Below are positions 1 through 8,201 of a stretch of 33,568 bases of DNA, one piece after another. Position 1 is the stretch's first letter, and each line of letters opens with the position of its first letter. The DNA comes from CAZVRZ01 sp964629965. Lineage in GTDB: Bacteria > Chloroflexota > Anaerolineae > Anaerolineales > UBA4823. Location: the NCBI GenBank assembly GCA_964629965.1, contig CAZVRZ010000055.1, forward strand, positions 1 through 33,568, given 5' to 3'. Both the position numbers and the translations under genes were made by a program. The notes beneath the pieces were generated by a model. The model did not search any database. It worked only from the letters and a program-made list of their open reading frames with translations, and had not been told where the DNA came from.

Positions 1-67
1 TTCCCGCTGGTTGTGTGGGTTGATTTTAATCTTTTCTACTGCTACGAAATCCCTTATTTGAATGCAT

Positions 68-103
68 TTCCTCATTATTTAGAATTGTGCTATACTTTTA
101 AAC
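68..103 (+). promoter_or_regulatory. Predicted promoter, leaderless type, for the first operon
   Basis: A good -10 box (TATACT, 91-96) lies seven bases before the GTG at 104. The matching -35 position (68-73, TTTCCT) is poor. Transcription would start at or next to the GTG, and no Shine-Dalgarno lies upstream of it. The rest of 1-103 is AT-rich, and I see no gene in it. Confidence 0.45.
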
Positions 104-358
104 GTGGAAGCAAAACGGCACATCTGGATGGTTTGGGCGGAGAACCTGCACCGTTGGGGGGTGGAAGGTTGGGTTGCCAACTGCCTGGAGGCATTAGGGC
201 CTTTGAGCACGCTGTTTGCACAATTAGTGTATCTAGGACAACCGTTGTTCTGCCGGGCTGCCTCACAAGATCAATGGCGGGCGTTGGCGGAGATGCTTGA
301 GGATGATGGGGCGACCCAAACGTTTGTAGCCTATTTACGGGAGGATGCGCTGGCGTGA
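104..358 (+). CDS. Small hypothetical protein, first gene of the MutL/zinc-ribbon operon
   Basis: An 84-aa protein starting at GTG 104. I do not recognise the family. It is Trp- and Leu-rich in its first half and ends in an acidic, probably helical part (QWRALAEMLEDD). There is no signal peptide or clear membrane segment, so it is probably cytosolic or peripheral. The start is supported by a -10 box (91-96) that would give a leaderless message. Its stop overlaps the GTG of the next gene (GTGA at 355-358), which indicates translational coupling and is the main reason to believe the gene. An internal start at codon 9 is possible. Confidence 0.6.
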   Translation: MEAKRHIWMVWAENLHRWGVEGWVANCLEALGPLSTLFAQLVYLGQPLFCRAASQDQWRALAEMLEDDGATQTFVAYLREDALA

Positions 359-1119
359 ACTGGCTTGTAGAACACATTGGTAACTTCTTGGGGCCGATCC
401 TTATTCTGGTCTTTTTGGGTACGGTGCTTGTGTTTACTGCTGCCGGGCGCAATCAGCCGGGGCGTAACCTCCGTGATGTTACTGCTTTCACCCGTCTGCG
501 CCGCATGGTTGGCCTGGCGGTAGAGGCTGGAACTCGCCTGCATATCTCCTTGGGAGCAGGTGGCTTATTAGGGCCAAAGGGCGTTTCAGGGTTAGCCGGT
601 TTAACCGTGTTGGAACGGGTTACGCGAGCCGCATCGATCAGCGACCGGCCTCCTGTTGCCACTTCGGGGGATGGTTCGTTGGGGATTCTGTCGCGTGATA
701 CACTGCGAGATGCTTATGCCAATGTCAGTGCTGAAAATCTGTACGACCCAACATCCGGACAGGTTACCGGGTTGACGCCTTTTTCCTTTGCTGCTGGCGC
801 GCTTTTGGTGATCCATGATGAACAGGTATCTACCAATATATTCGTGGGACATTTCGGCACAGAAGTTGCCCTTCTGACCGAGGCTGGAGATCGTAATGAT
901 GCTGTGACGGTGGCTGGTACGGATGATCTCTCTGGGCAGGCTGTTTTATATGCCACCGCCCAAGAGCCCTTGATCGGAGAAGAAATTTATGCCGGAGGAG
1001 CTTATCTGAATGCGGGGCCCGTCCACGCTGCCAGCTTGCGAGCACAAGATGTATTTCGCTTTTTGCTGGTGATCATCATTTTGATTGGCGCAATTGCCAG
1101 GCTGGTAGGTTTACTGTGA
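355..1119 (+). CDS. DUF6754-like membrane protein
   Basis: A 254-aa protein with one hydrophobic segment near the N-terminus (about residues 8-30) and one at the extreme C-terminus (about 232-254). The roughly 200 residues between them form a soluble domain rich in Gly, Ala and Val. The layout and motifs resemble proteins annotated as DUF6754 in Chloroflexota; this is recall, not a search. No enzymatic motif is visible. The GTG start overlaps the previous stop by four bases, with GGGAGG about ten bases upstream. Its own stop overlaps the next start in the same way. The two-anchor layout suggests a loop domain held at the membrane as part of a complex with the next genes. The function is unknown. 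Confidence 0.7.
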   Translation: MNWLVEHIGNFLGPILILVFLGTVLVFTAAGRNQPGRNLRDVTAFTRLRRMVGLAVEAGTRLHISLGAGGLLGPKGVSGLAGLTVLERVTRAASISDRPPVATSGDGSLGILSRDTLRDAYANVSAENLYDPTSGQVTGLTPFSFAAGALLVIHDEQVSTNIFVGHFGTEVALLTEAGDRNDAVTVAGTDDLSGQAVLYATAQEPLIGEEIYAGGAYLNAGPVHAASLRAQDVFRFLLVIIILIGAIARLVGLL

Positions 1120-1736
1120 AAAGAATAGTCTCCATGCTTAGCTGGGCAATTGCTATGATTGCATGTGCGCTTGTATTAATCGGGTATTTCGTACCCGACT
1201 TACAAATCATCAGTACGCCTATGATCACGTGGGCGATCATCCTGGCAGGGTTTGCCTTGTTGGTTGGAGTGGCTAATCTGCTGGGCGCTCACTGGAGTAA
1301 GATTATTCAGCGTAAGCGAGGAGCGGTTTATAGCATCGTTCTGATCGTTGCTTTTGTGCTCACCCTGGTGGTGGGAATGATCAATGGTCCTTCTGGAAAG
1401 GGAACGTTGTGGATTTTCGAGAATATTCAACTTCCGGTTGAGATCAGCCTGCTGGCTGTTCTGGCAATCACTCTGGCTTATGCTAGCATGCGGCTGTTGC
1501 GCCGGCGGGTGAATGCTTTTTCTGTGTTGTTCGTGGTAACAGTTCTGATCATTCTGTTGGGCGCGGCGCCGTTGTATATGATCGGAAATATAAAATCCCT
1601 AAGCACCCTGAGTGCCTGGATAGCAAATGTGCCAGCCTTGGCAGGCGCGCGCGGTATTTTGTTGGGCGTTGCCTTAGGTGTCATCGCGACTGGGCTGCGT
1701 ATTTTGATGGGCACGGATCGCCCGTATCGAGGTTAG
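1116..1736 (+). CDS. Polytopic membrane protein, unknown function
   Basis: A 206-aa, very hydrophobic protein with about six predicted membrane helices (roughly residues 7-26, 37-57, 70-90, 107-127, 136-155 and 172-192). Short basic loops such as QRKRG and RLLRRRVN are likely cytosolic. No transporter signature is recognisable. The GTG start overlaps the DUF6754-like gene by four bases. The stop is three bases before the zinc-ribbon gene, so it is cotranscribed with its neighbours. It is probably the membrane part of the same assembly as the proteins encoded at 355 and 4568. The function is inferred only from context. Confidence 0.75.
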   Translation: MKRIVSMLSWAIAMIACALVLIGYFVPDLQIISTPMITWAIILAGFALLVGVANLLGAHWSKIIQRKRGAVYSIVLIVAFVLTLVVGMINGPSGKGTLWIFENIQLPVEISLLAVLAITLAYASMRLLRRRVNAFSVLFVVTVLIILLGAAPLYMIGNIKSLSTLSAWIANVPALAGARGILLGVALGVIATGLRILMGTDRPYRG

Positions 1737-1739
1737 GAT

Positions 1740-4571
1740 ATGGCTGAAGTTCGTTGCCAAATGTGTGGGAAAAATACTCCGGCAGAGAAAGACACCTGCC
1801 AATTCTGCCAGGCGCGCCTTAAACCGTTAATCTCCCCTGCCTCGGGGGATTTGTTCGCCGGGATAGGCGACAAGGAAGAAATTCCGGATTGGCTATCAGA
1901 TCTGCGTGGTGATGATGGTCAACCCTTAATGGATTCGGGGCCTGAGACCGTCGAGTCGAGTTGGTTTGGCAAAGATGAAACTTCTACACCGCAATCGCCA
2001 AACCAGGCCTCAGACGATGGCGATACCCCCGACTGGCTCGCGCGCCTGGGCGGGGGATCATCATCAGCGCCATCATCACCCTCTTCTTCCAATGCCTTTT
2101 TGCTTGACAAAGAAGAAGAGAGTTTACCTGGTGAAGAACCGGCCTCTGCCAGCGATGATTGGATGTCCGAATGGGGACGCAACGCCCAAGATCAATTTGG
2201 TGCAATAGACGCCGAAGATGCATCCGATGATGAGCAGGCTGAACCGGTTGGCGATACGCCCGACTGGCTTTCTCGCCTGGGAGAATCGGATGTCTTGGGC
2301 TCGGCGTTGGCTGCAGAAGCGAGCACCGCCGCGTTCGGTGAAGGCGAGACAAAATTTGCCTGGGAGCAAGAAGCAGGCGAAGAGACCCAATTTGGTCAAG
2401 ATGATCAAGGAGATTGGATATCCCGGTCAGGCGGCCAGGAGATCGGTGGGCAGGCTGAAGCAGTTCCTGGCGAAATTCCTGATTGGTTATCCGCTGGTTT
2501 GGGCCAGGGCAGTGCTTTCACGTCCGAAGAATCCCAGGCCGAAGCAGCGGCGCCAGGTGAACTGCCCGATTGGATGTCAGGTTGGGGTGCAGCCGCGGCA
2601 GAACAAGATGCAGCGCCTGCCGAAGAACCCCCAGCCGAAGCGGCAGCGCCAGGTGAACAGCCCGATTGGATGTCAGGCTGGGGCTCAGCCGCGGCAGAAC
2701 AGGATGCAGCGCCTGCCGAAGAACCCCCAGCCGAAGCAGCGGCGCCAGGTGAACTGCCCGATTGGATGTCTGGCCTGGGTGCAGCCGCAGCAGAACAAGA
2801 TGCAGCCCCTGCTGAAGAGGCTGTTGCTGGAGAAATGCCGGATTGGCTTTCTCAGTTTGGTCAGAAAAGCATCCAGGAGGGTGTCGGCAAAGTAAGCCCC
2901 TTTGATACCGAAATACCCATAGAAGATGCCTCGTTAGGCGGCGGTCAAGGGGCACCTGACTGGTTGTCTCAGTTCGGCGGCGACCTGGCTGATGATGCTG
3001 CTCAACCCGAGCAGGAAATACCGTCCACGCCGCCTGCCAAGGCGCCTTTCGGCGATGCTGATTTGCCGGATTGGCTCAATGAGTTGCAAGGGCAAGGTCA
3101 GGTTGCGCCTATCGAAGAACCTGCTTCGCAGGCGCCCTTGGGTGGTTTTGACCAGGGTTCGGCGTTTGATAAAGATGGCGAATCAGCAGATTGGATGTCT
3201 GGATTTACGGAATCTGAAGTTCAGCCTCCCGCGGCTGGCTCAACACCGGCTTTTGTTTTAGATGAGGAAGAAACAAGCGAGAGCGCAGGAGCGTTTGTTG
3301 AGCAAACCCCAGCCGATTACCTGGGCGCCTCACCAGAATGGTTGTCACATGTATCCGAGGATGATGCCGGGGCTGGATCGGCAGAAGGTGAGCCGCTGGC
3401 GGGATTGGAACAGGCCGATCTACCCGAGTGGTTAGAAGCCATGCGCCCCGTCGCCACTGGCACTCCATTGGGAACTTTTCGAGATACCACGGACGATCGA
3501 GTGGAGAATGTTGGACCGCTGGCAGGATTGCGCGGTGTATTACCTGCTGAGACTGGCGTCGCCGTGGTTGGCAAGCCATCCGTATATTCTACAAAGATGC
3601 AGGTCGGCGCGAATGAGCAGGCAAGATTGGAATGGCTACAACAGCTTCTGAAAGCCGAGCAGAAAGCTGTCCCGCTGCCTTCTCAAGCCTCCCTTTCGCC
3701 TCAATCCATTCTGCGTTTATTGATCCTGGGAGTTTTCTTACTGGCTGCTATTTGGGCGCTTTGGGCTGGAGCATCAACCCCGTTATCAAAAGGTGATGCA
3801 AGCGCTCCAGTGGGGATTGTTGATATTCACGATCGTGTTTCTTCTCTGCCGTCTGGCAGTGCAGTGCTGCTGGCAGTGGATTATGAGCCGGCCTTTGCTG
3901 GAGAAATGGAATCGATTGGGATTGCCATCTTAGATCACCTTGCCAGCCAGGGCGTGCGGGTAATTATGATCTCTACCACGCCAAATGGCCCGGCTCTGGG
4001 AGAACGGTTAGTAAATAGCCTAAATACACGCTCCGGCTATCAGCAAAGGCCCTTTGAAAATTATACGAACCTGGGTTATATCCCCGGGGGTTCGGCAGGA
4101 GTGCTGGGATTCATCCAAGACCCTGCTCAAGTAATGCGATACGATCTCAACGGCGAAAATGCATGGGATGGGCAGGTTCTAAACGCAGAAAAGGGTATCG
4201 AGAGTTTTGCAATCATGTTGGTGATGAGTGAAAAGCAAGAGACTATCCGTTCCTGGGTTGAGCAGGCAGGCCCGGCACTTCAAACGCAAGCGATTCCATT
4301 GTTGATGTTGGTCAGCGCTCAAGCCGAACCACTCGTTCGTCCATATTATGCTGCCGAACCTCAACAGGTCAATGGTTTAGCTGCCGGCTTGGTGGGAGGC
4401 GCCTGGTACGAGTCTTTGCAAGGCAAACCCGACTCTGCATCGCAAATGCTGGATGCCTACAGTATTGTGATCCTGGTGGCAGTTATAATGATCCTGGTTG
4501 GTAGTTTGGTAAGTGCTTTTTCAACGACGCTGGTGCGAGGCCAGTCGAGCAAAGGTGAGAAGAAAGCATGA
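1740..4571 (+). CDS. Zinc-ribbon membrane protein with about 15 PDWL-type motif repeats
   Basis: A 943-aa protein in four parts. (1) An N-terminal zinc ribbon with C6, C9, C20 and C23 as two CxxC pairs. (2) A long acidic, low-complexity region (about 45-640) holding around 15 copies of a short motif, [PSG]-[DE]-W-[LMI]-S-x-x-G, each in an Ala/Glu/Gln-rich spacer; part of it is a 96-bp tandem DNA repeat (2541-2816). (3) A membrane helix at about 660-680. (4) A soluble domain of about 220 residues closed by a second helix at about 907-930 and a basic tail. The motif array looks like a multivalent peptide display on the cytosolic side. The C-terminal domain is not recognised. The gene follows the upstream one by three bases and overlaps the next (ATGA). 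Confidence 0.85.
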   Translation: MAEVRCQMCGKNTPAEKDTCQFCQARLKPLISPASGDLFAGIGDKEEIPDWLSDLRGDDGQPLMDSGPETVESSWFGKDETSTPQSPNQASDDGDTPDWLARLGGGSSSAPSSPSSSNAFLLDKEEESLPGEEPASASDDWMSEWGRNAQDQFGAIDAEDASDDEQAEPVGDTPDWLSRLGESDVLGSALAAEASTAAFGEGETKFAWEQEAGEETQFGQDDQGDWISRSGGQEIGGQAEAVPGEIPDWLSAGLGQGSAFTSEESQAEAAAPGELPDWMSGWGAAAAEQDAAPAEEPPAEAAAPGEQPDWMSGWGSAAAEQDAAPAEEPPAEAAAPGELPDWMSGLGAAAAEQDAAPAEEAVAGEMPDWLSQFGQKSIQEGVGKVSPFDTEIPIEDASLGGGQGAPDWLSQFGGDLADDAAQPEQEIPSTPPAKAPFGDADLPDWLNELQGQGQVAPIEEPASQAPLGGFDQGSAFDKDGESADWMSGFTESEVQPPAAGSTPAFVLDEEETSESAGAFVEQTPADYLGASPEWLSHVSEDDAGAGSAEGEPLAGLEQADLPEWLEAMRPVATGTPLGTFRDTTDDRVENVGPLAGLRGVLPAETGVAVVGKPSVYSTKMQVGANEQARLEWLQQLLKAEQKAVPLPSQASLSPQSILRLLILGVFLLAAIWALWAGASTPLSKGDASAPVGIVDIHDRVSSLPSGSAVLLAVDYEPAFAGEMESIGIAILDHLASQGVRVIMISTTPNGPALGERLVNSLNTRSGYQQRPFENYTNLGYIPGGSAGVLGFIQDPAQVMRYDLNGENAWDGQVLNAEKGIESFAIMLVMSEKQETIRSWVEQAGPALQTQAIPLLMLVSAQAEPLVRPYYAAEPQQVNGLAAGLVGGAWYESLQGKPDSASQMLDAYSIVILVAVIMILVGSLVSAFSTTLVRGQSSKGEKKA
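2541..2816 (+). repeat. 96-bp in-frame tandem repeat, about 2.9 copies
   Basis: Copies start at 2541, 2637 and 2733, and the third is partial. Each full unit is 96 bases (32 codons) and encodes an acidic, Ala-rich spacer with one PDWMSG motif. The copies differ at only a few positions, so the amplification is recent compared with the older, diverged PDWL motifs elsewhere in the same gene. The repeat keeps the frame. Confidence 0.9.
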
Positions 4572-5272
4572 ACCTGGCCGAATTTGCACAACCCTTAGGC
4601 GCTTTTATCGGTTTTATCCTCACCTTGATGGTGATCAGTTATGTCGTTGGCGATAACTTCCTCTTCCGTCTGGCTGTGCATATTTTCATCGGAGTTGCCG
4701 CAGGTTATGCCACGGTTGTGGTGATCTATAACGTGATTTGGTATCAACTGATCGTGCCATTGATTCCCCCTTCTTCCGGGCAAATGAGTGTGATCATCCC
4801 GGCGTTATTGTTTGGCGTTTGGTTATTAACTAAAGTCTCACCTCGATTGTCACATTTGGGCAACCCAATGATGGCATTTCTGGTGGGAGTCGGAGCGGCG
4901 GTAGCGATCGGGGGAGCCATCACCGGTACCATTTTCCCGCAGGTGCAGGCTTCGGTGAATACATTGAATATCGATGCGTCTCAACAAACACCGGGAAGCC
5001 TGGTACGTTGGTTATTCAACGGCATCATTATCCTGGCCGGTACGGTCTGCACCCTGGTTTATTTTAATTTCGGAACGCGTCCAAATGTTCCGCAATCTAC
5101 CGATCGCCTGCCTCTGATCCAGATGGCCAGGCAAGCAGGACTGGTTTTTATAACGATTACCTTTGGAGTATTGTTTGCAGGTGTGTACGCAGCTACGTTA
5201 GCTGCTTTCGTTGAGCGGGTGTTCTTTGCCTGGAATTTCATTTGGGATTTGATCAACCGGTTTATCTCCTGA
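4568..5272 (+). CDS. Polytopic membrane protein, unknown function
   Basis: A 234-aa protein with about six predicted membrane helices (roughly 10-28, 33-57, 73-89, 97-121, 147-165 and 186-208). No known transporter motif is visible. Its ATG overlaps the stop of the zinc-ribbon gene (ATGA at 4568-4571), and a purine-rich GGTGAGAAGAAAG precedes it. The stop lies 12 bases before the MutL-like gene. With the polytopic protein at 1116 it would make up the integral membrane part of the operon's product. I do not recognise the family. Confidence 0.75.
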   Translation: MNLAEFAQPLGAFIGFILTLMVISYVVGDNFLFRLAVHIFIGVAAGYATVVVIYNVIWYQLIVPLIPPSSGQMSVIIPALLFGVWLLTKVSPRLSHLGNPMMAFLVGVGAAVAIGGAITGTIFPQVQASVNTLNIDASQQTPGSLVRWLFNGIIILAGTVCTLVYFNFGTRPNVPQSTDRLPLIQMARQAGLVFITITFGVLFAGVYAATLAAFVERVFFAWNFIWDLINRFIS

Positions 5273-5284
5273 CCATAGAGTGCT

Positions 5285-7042
5285 ATGACTACTTCATCAT
5301 CTGTAAATGCCGAATCTTTGCTAGCCATAGACGTGGGGTCTGTGAATACCCGCGCTGTTCTTTTTGATGTTGTGGAAGGACGGTATCGGTTTTTGGCAAT
5401 GGGGTCTGCTCCATCAACCGCCGAAAAACCTTATAGCGATGTTTTGGAAGGCGTGCGCACCGCATTAGATGATTTGCAAGAAATATCAGGGCGGACGTTG
5501 GTCAATAACGAGCAGTTGATTATCCCTTCCCAGTCAGATGGTTCTGGTGTGGATAAATGCGTAGCGACGATTTCGGCAGGCCCTGCCATAAAAACTCTGG
5601 TGGTGGGCTTGTTGGAAGATATTTCGGTTCGCAGCGCACAGAACCTGACCGCAACTACCTATGCTCAGGTTGTGGATACCCTTAGTCTCAATGATCGCCG
5701 GCGTGCTTCTGCACGTTTGGATGCTGTCCTGCGCTTGCACCCTGATCTGGTGGTTATTGCGGGCGGAACAGAAGGAGGCGCATCGCAATCTGTCCTTAAG
5801 TTGTTGGAGACGGTTGGCCTGGCTTCTTATCTGATGCCCAAAGAACAGCGCCCCGAAGTGCTTTTTGCTGGTAATCAATCCCTGGCTGAAGAAGTGAAAG
5901 CATCGCTATCTTCAATGGTGTCTTTGCAGATCGCACCTAATATCCGCCCGTCACTTGAGAAAGAGCAGCTTTTGCCTGCCCAAAACGTTTTGTCAGCGGC
6001 TTACCGTTCTGTGCGTTCTCGCCAGATGCGAGGAATAAGTGATCTAAACACATGGAGCGGAGGCCATTTGATGCCTACTGCCACTGCCTTTGCTCGGTTG
6101 GTACGCTATAGCAATCAAAACTCTACTGCGAATAAGAAAGGCTACCTTGGCATCGATGTAGGCGCATCCTCGGTCACAATGGCTGCAGCCTATGCCGGTG
6201 ATGTTCACCTGAGTGTACAGACACGTTTGGGCTTGGGTGAGTCTCTGCCGGGAATTCTGGATACCTGCTCTGCTGAGGATATTCTTTGTTGGCTGCCCTT
6301 TGACTATTCTGAGGAAGAGTTGGTCAATTATATCTATAACAAAGCAGCTTATCCTGCCAGTGTGCCGGTAACAAAAGATGCTTTGGCAATTGAGCAGGCC
6401 TTGACGGTTCAGTTGATCAAGGCTGCGGCTCGCAAGCTGTTGGAGATTCTACCTGAAAATTTCCCGGGTTATACGCCGGGACGTTTGCCGGTTCTTGAAC
6501 CCATTATCTTGTCGGGCGCCGTTTTTTCGAATGCTCCTTCACATGGTCAAATCATCTCAACGCTGCTGAATGCCTTGCAACCGGTGGGGGTAACCACGAT
6601 CGCCTTGGATTCGAATAATATTGCCTCAGCACTGGGAGCGGCAGCCGAAATTAATCCTCTGTTGACTGTCCAGGCGGCAGATTCATATAATTTTACAAAC
6701 CTTTGCACTGTTGTTTCGCCGGTAGGCAAAGCAGCTCCAGGCACGCCGGTTCTGCGTGTGCGGGTAAAATATCCTGATGGCAACGAATCAATGACCGAGG
6801 TGAAGTATGGAACCATTGAGGTCATATCATTGCCGGTTGGCCAGGCAGTTGTTTTGCAGCTTCAACCCCTGCACCGCTTTGATATTGAAATGGGCGGCCC
6901 AGGCTGGGGAGGTGGTGTTAAGATTGTGGGAGGTTCTTTAGGTTTGGTCGTGGACGCGCGTGGCCGGCCTCTTGCCTTGTCGCAAGATGCTGGACGCAGG
7001 CAGGAAATGTTAAAAAAATGGTTATGGACGTTTGGATCATGA
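5285..7042 (+). CDS. MutL-like ASKHA-fold protein ('glutamate mutase L' family)
   Basis: A 585-aa protein with the layout of the MutL family (PF13941 type). An N-terminal phosphate-binding loop reads AIDVGSVNTRAVLFD (about residues 14-28). A GGTEGG motif follows at about 159-164, and a second ASKHA loop, GIDVGASSVTMA, lies at about 289-300. A glycine-rich segment (GGPGWGGG) lies near the C-terminus. Such proteins belong to the actin/Hsp70/sugar-kinase superfamily and probably bind ATP. In glutamate-fermenting bacteria MutL sits between mutE and mutS and is thought to be a mutase chaperone. No mutase subunit is present here, and the neighbours are membrane proteins, so a PilM/FtsA-like cytosolic partner of a membrane complex is an alternative. 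ATG 5285 has only a weak Shine-Dalgarno. Confidence 0.8.
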   Translation: MTTSSSVNAESLLAIDVGSVNTRAVLFDVVEGRYRFLAMGSAPSTAEKPYSDVLEGVRTALDDLQEISGRTLVNNEQLIIPSQSDGSGVDKCVATISAGPAIKTLVVGLLEDISVRSAQNLTATTYAQVVDTLSLNDRRRASARLDAVLRLHPDLVVIAGGTEGGASQSVLKLLETVGLASYLMPKEQRPEVLFAGNQSLAEEVKASLSSMVSLQIAPNIRPSLEKEQLLPAQNVLSAAYRSVRSRQMRGISDLNTWSGGHLMPTATAFARLVRYSNQNSTANKKGYLGIDVGASSVTMAAAYAGDVHLSVQTRLGLGESLPGILDTCSAEDILCWLPFDYSEEELVNYIYNKAAYPASVPVTKDALAIEQALTVQLIKAAARKLLEILPENFPGYTPGRLPVLEPIILSGAVFSNAPSHGQIISTLLNALQPVGVTTIALDSNNIASALGAAAEINPLLTVQAADSYNFTNLCTVVSPVGKAAPGTPVLRVRVKYPDGNESMTEVKYGTIEVISLPVGQAVVLQLQPLHRFDIEMGGPGWGGGVKIVGGSLGLVVDARGRPLALSQDAGRRQEMLKKWLWTFGS

Positions 7043-7091
7043 TGAAGGTGGTTTGGCATCGTACTTGCAACATGGAAGAAGGATGGTAGAC

Positions 7092-8147
7092 ATGTATGCC
7101 TCGGTCAAGCACTTTTTGCCAGTAACCACTGTTCAGCGAGAACGATTGCTTCCTGTCCCCGGAAAGGTGTTGGCCCGTCGCGGGCAGAAAGTTAATCCTT
7201 CCGATGTGGTGGCAGAAGCGGTTGTGGCGCCCGAACATGTTTTGTTGGATGTAGCGCGAGGTTTAGGCGTATCGGCAGAGAACGCAGATCAATATATTCA
7301 ACGCCAGGCCGGCGATCAGGTGCAAGAAGGAGATGTCATTGCCGGCCCGTATGGTCTTGGTCGGCGGGTGATGCGCTCTCCCCAGGCTGGTACGGTAGTT
7401 GTTTCAGGCAGTGGCCAGGTTTTACTCGAATTGGCCAGCCGTCCCTTTGAGTTGCGCGCCGGGTTGGCTGGAACCGTGACGGAGTTATACCCCGATCGGG
7501 GCGTGTTGATCGAAGCATCGGGGGCTTTGATTCAGGGAGTATGGGGAAATGATCGTCTCGATGCCGGCCCGCTGACGGTGCTGGCTCGTTCTGCAGATGA
7601 AGAACTGACTGTGGATCGTTTGGATGTGAGTATGCGCGGTGCTGTGATCCTGGCTGGTTACGTTGCCAACCCAGAAGTGATTGCTGCTGCAGATGATATT
7701 CCACTGCGCGGTTTGATTCTGTCCAGTATGAGTGCTCTCCTGGTTCCTCGCGCCCTGAAAGCGCTCACTCCTATTATGTTGATTGAAGGTTTTGGGCGAA
7801 TTCCGATGAATTTTGCTGCTTTCAAATTGCTTTCAACTAGCGAACGGCGCGAGGTTTCTGTGATGGCGTTCTTGCCAAATCGTTTTACGGGCAACCATCC
7901 AGAAGCGCTCATATCTATATCCTCTGTAGGTGGGCAACCCCCTGCAGCAGATATTGTTCGTTTTGAAAAGGGCCAGCAAGTGCGCGTGGTGAGCCCTCCT
8001 TACCTGGGGAAGCTAGGAGAAATACAAGCTATCTTACCAGGCCTGGTTGTTTTGGAGAGTGGTATTCGGACAGCAGCCGCGCAGGTTGTCCTGGAAACAA
8101 GTGAAACGGTGGTTTTGCCTTTGGCAAACCTGGAAATTTTGGATTGA
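7092..8147 (+). CDS. Barrel-sandwich/KOW-like protein of the MutL operon
   Basis: A 351-aa protein from ATG 7092, which has AAGGA eight bases upstream. ATG 7083 and an upstream TTG at 7032 are other options. The N-terminal part has repeated 'G..V..GD.I' patterns (LARRGQKVNPSDVVAEA, QAGDQVQEGDVIAGP, SPQAGTVVVSG) typical of barrel-sandwich/lipoyl-like folds. A central alpha/beta domain follows. The last 60 residues resemble a KOW motif (GQQVRVVSPPYLGKLGEI, ending in VVLPLANLEIL). No signal peptide or membrane helix is visible, so it is cytosolic. It follows the MutL-like gene by about 50 bases. The function is unknown; a structural or adaptor role is a guess. Confidence 0.7.
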   Translation: MYASVKHFLPVTTVQRERLLPVPGKVLARRGQKVNPSDVVAEAVVAPEHVLLDVARGLGVSAENADQYIQRQAGDQVQEGDVIAGPYGLGRRVMRSPQAGTVVVSGSGQVLLELASRPFELRAGLAGTVTELYPDRGVLIEASGALIQGVWGNDRLDAGPLTVLARSADEELTVDRLDVSMRGAVILAGYVANPEVIAAADDIPLRGLILSSMSALLVPRALKALTPIMLIEGFGRIPMNFAAFKLLSTSERREVSVMAFLPNRFTGNHPEALISISSVGGQPPAADIVRFEKGQQVRVVSPPYLGKLGEIQAILPGLVVLESGIRTAAAQVVLETSETVVLPLANLEILD

Positions 8148-8201
8148 TCCGCCGGTTTTATTATCTGTCAAAGCGGATTAGATCATTGAGGAGAGAATGC
8201 T

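Noticed and set aside
2541..2816. Direct repeats considered as a CRISPR array
   Set aside because: The units are contiguous, in frame and 96 bp long, with no unique spacers.
2218..2895. 225-codon overlapping frame with PKNPQPKQ-type repeats
   Set aside because: It is the +1 frame of the 96-bp repeat and PDWL region; the repetition comes from the real gene.
5285..8147. Glutamate fermentation (mutase) operon
   Set aside because: Only the MutL-like protein is present; no MutE or MutS subunit and no methylaspartate lyase is encoded.
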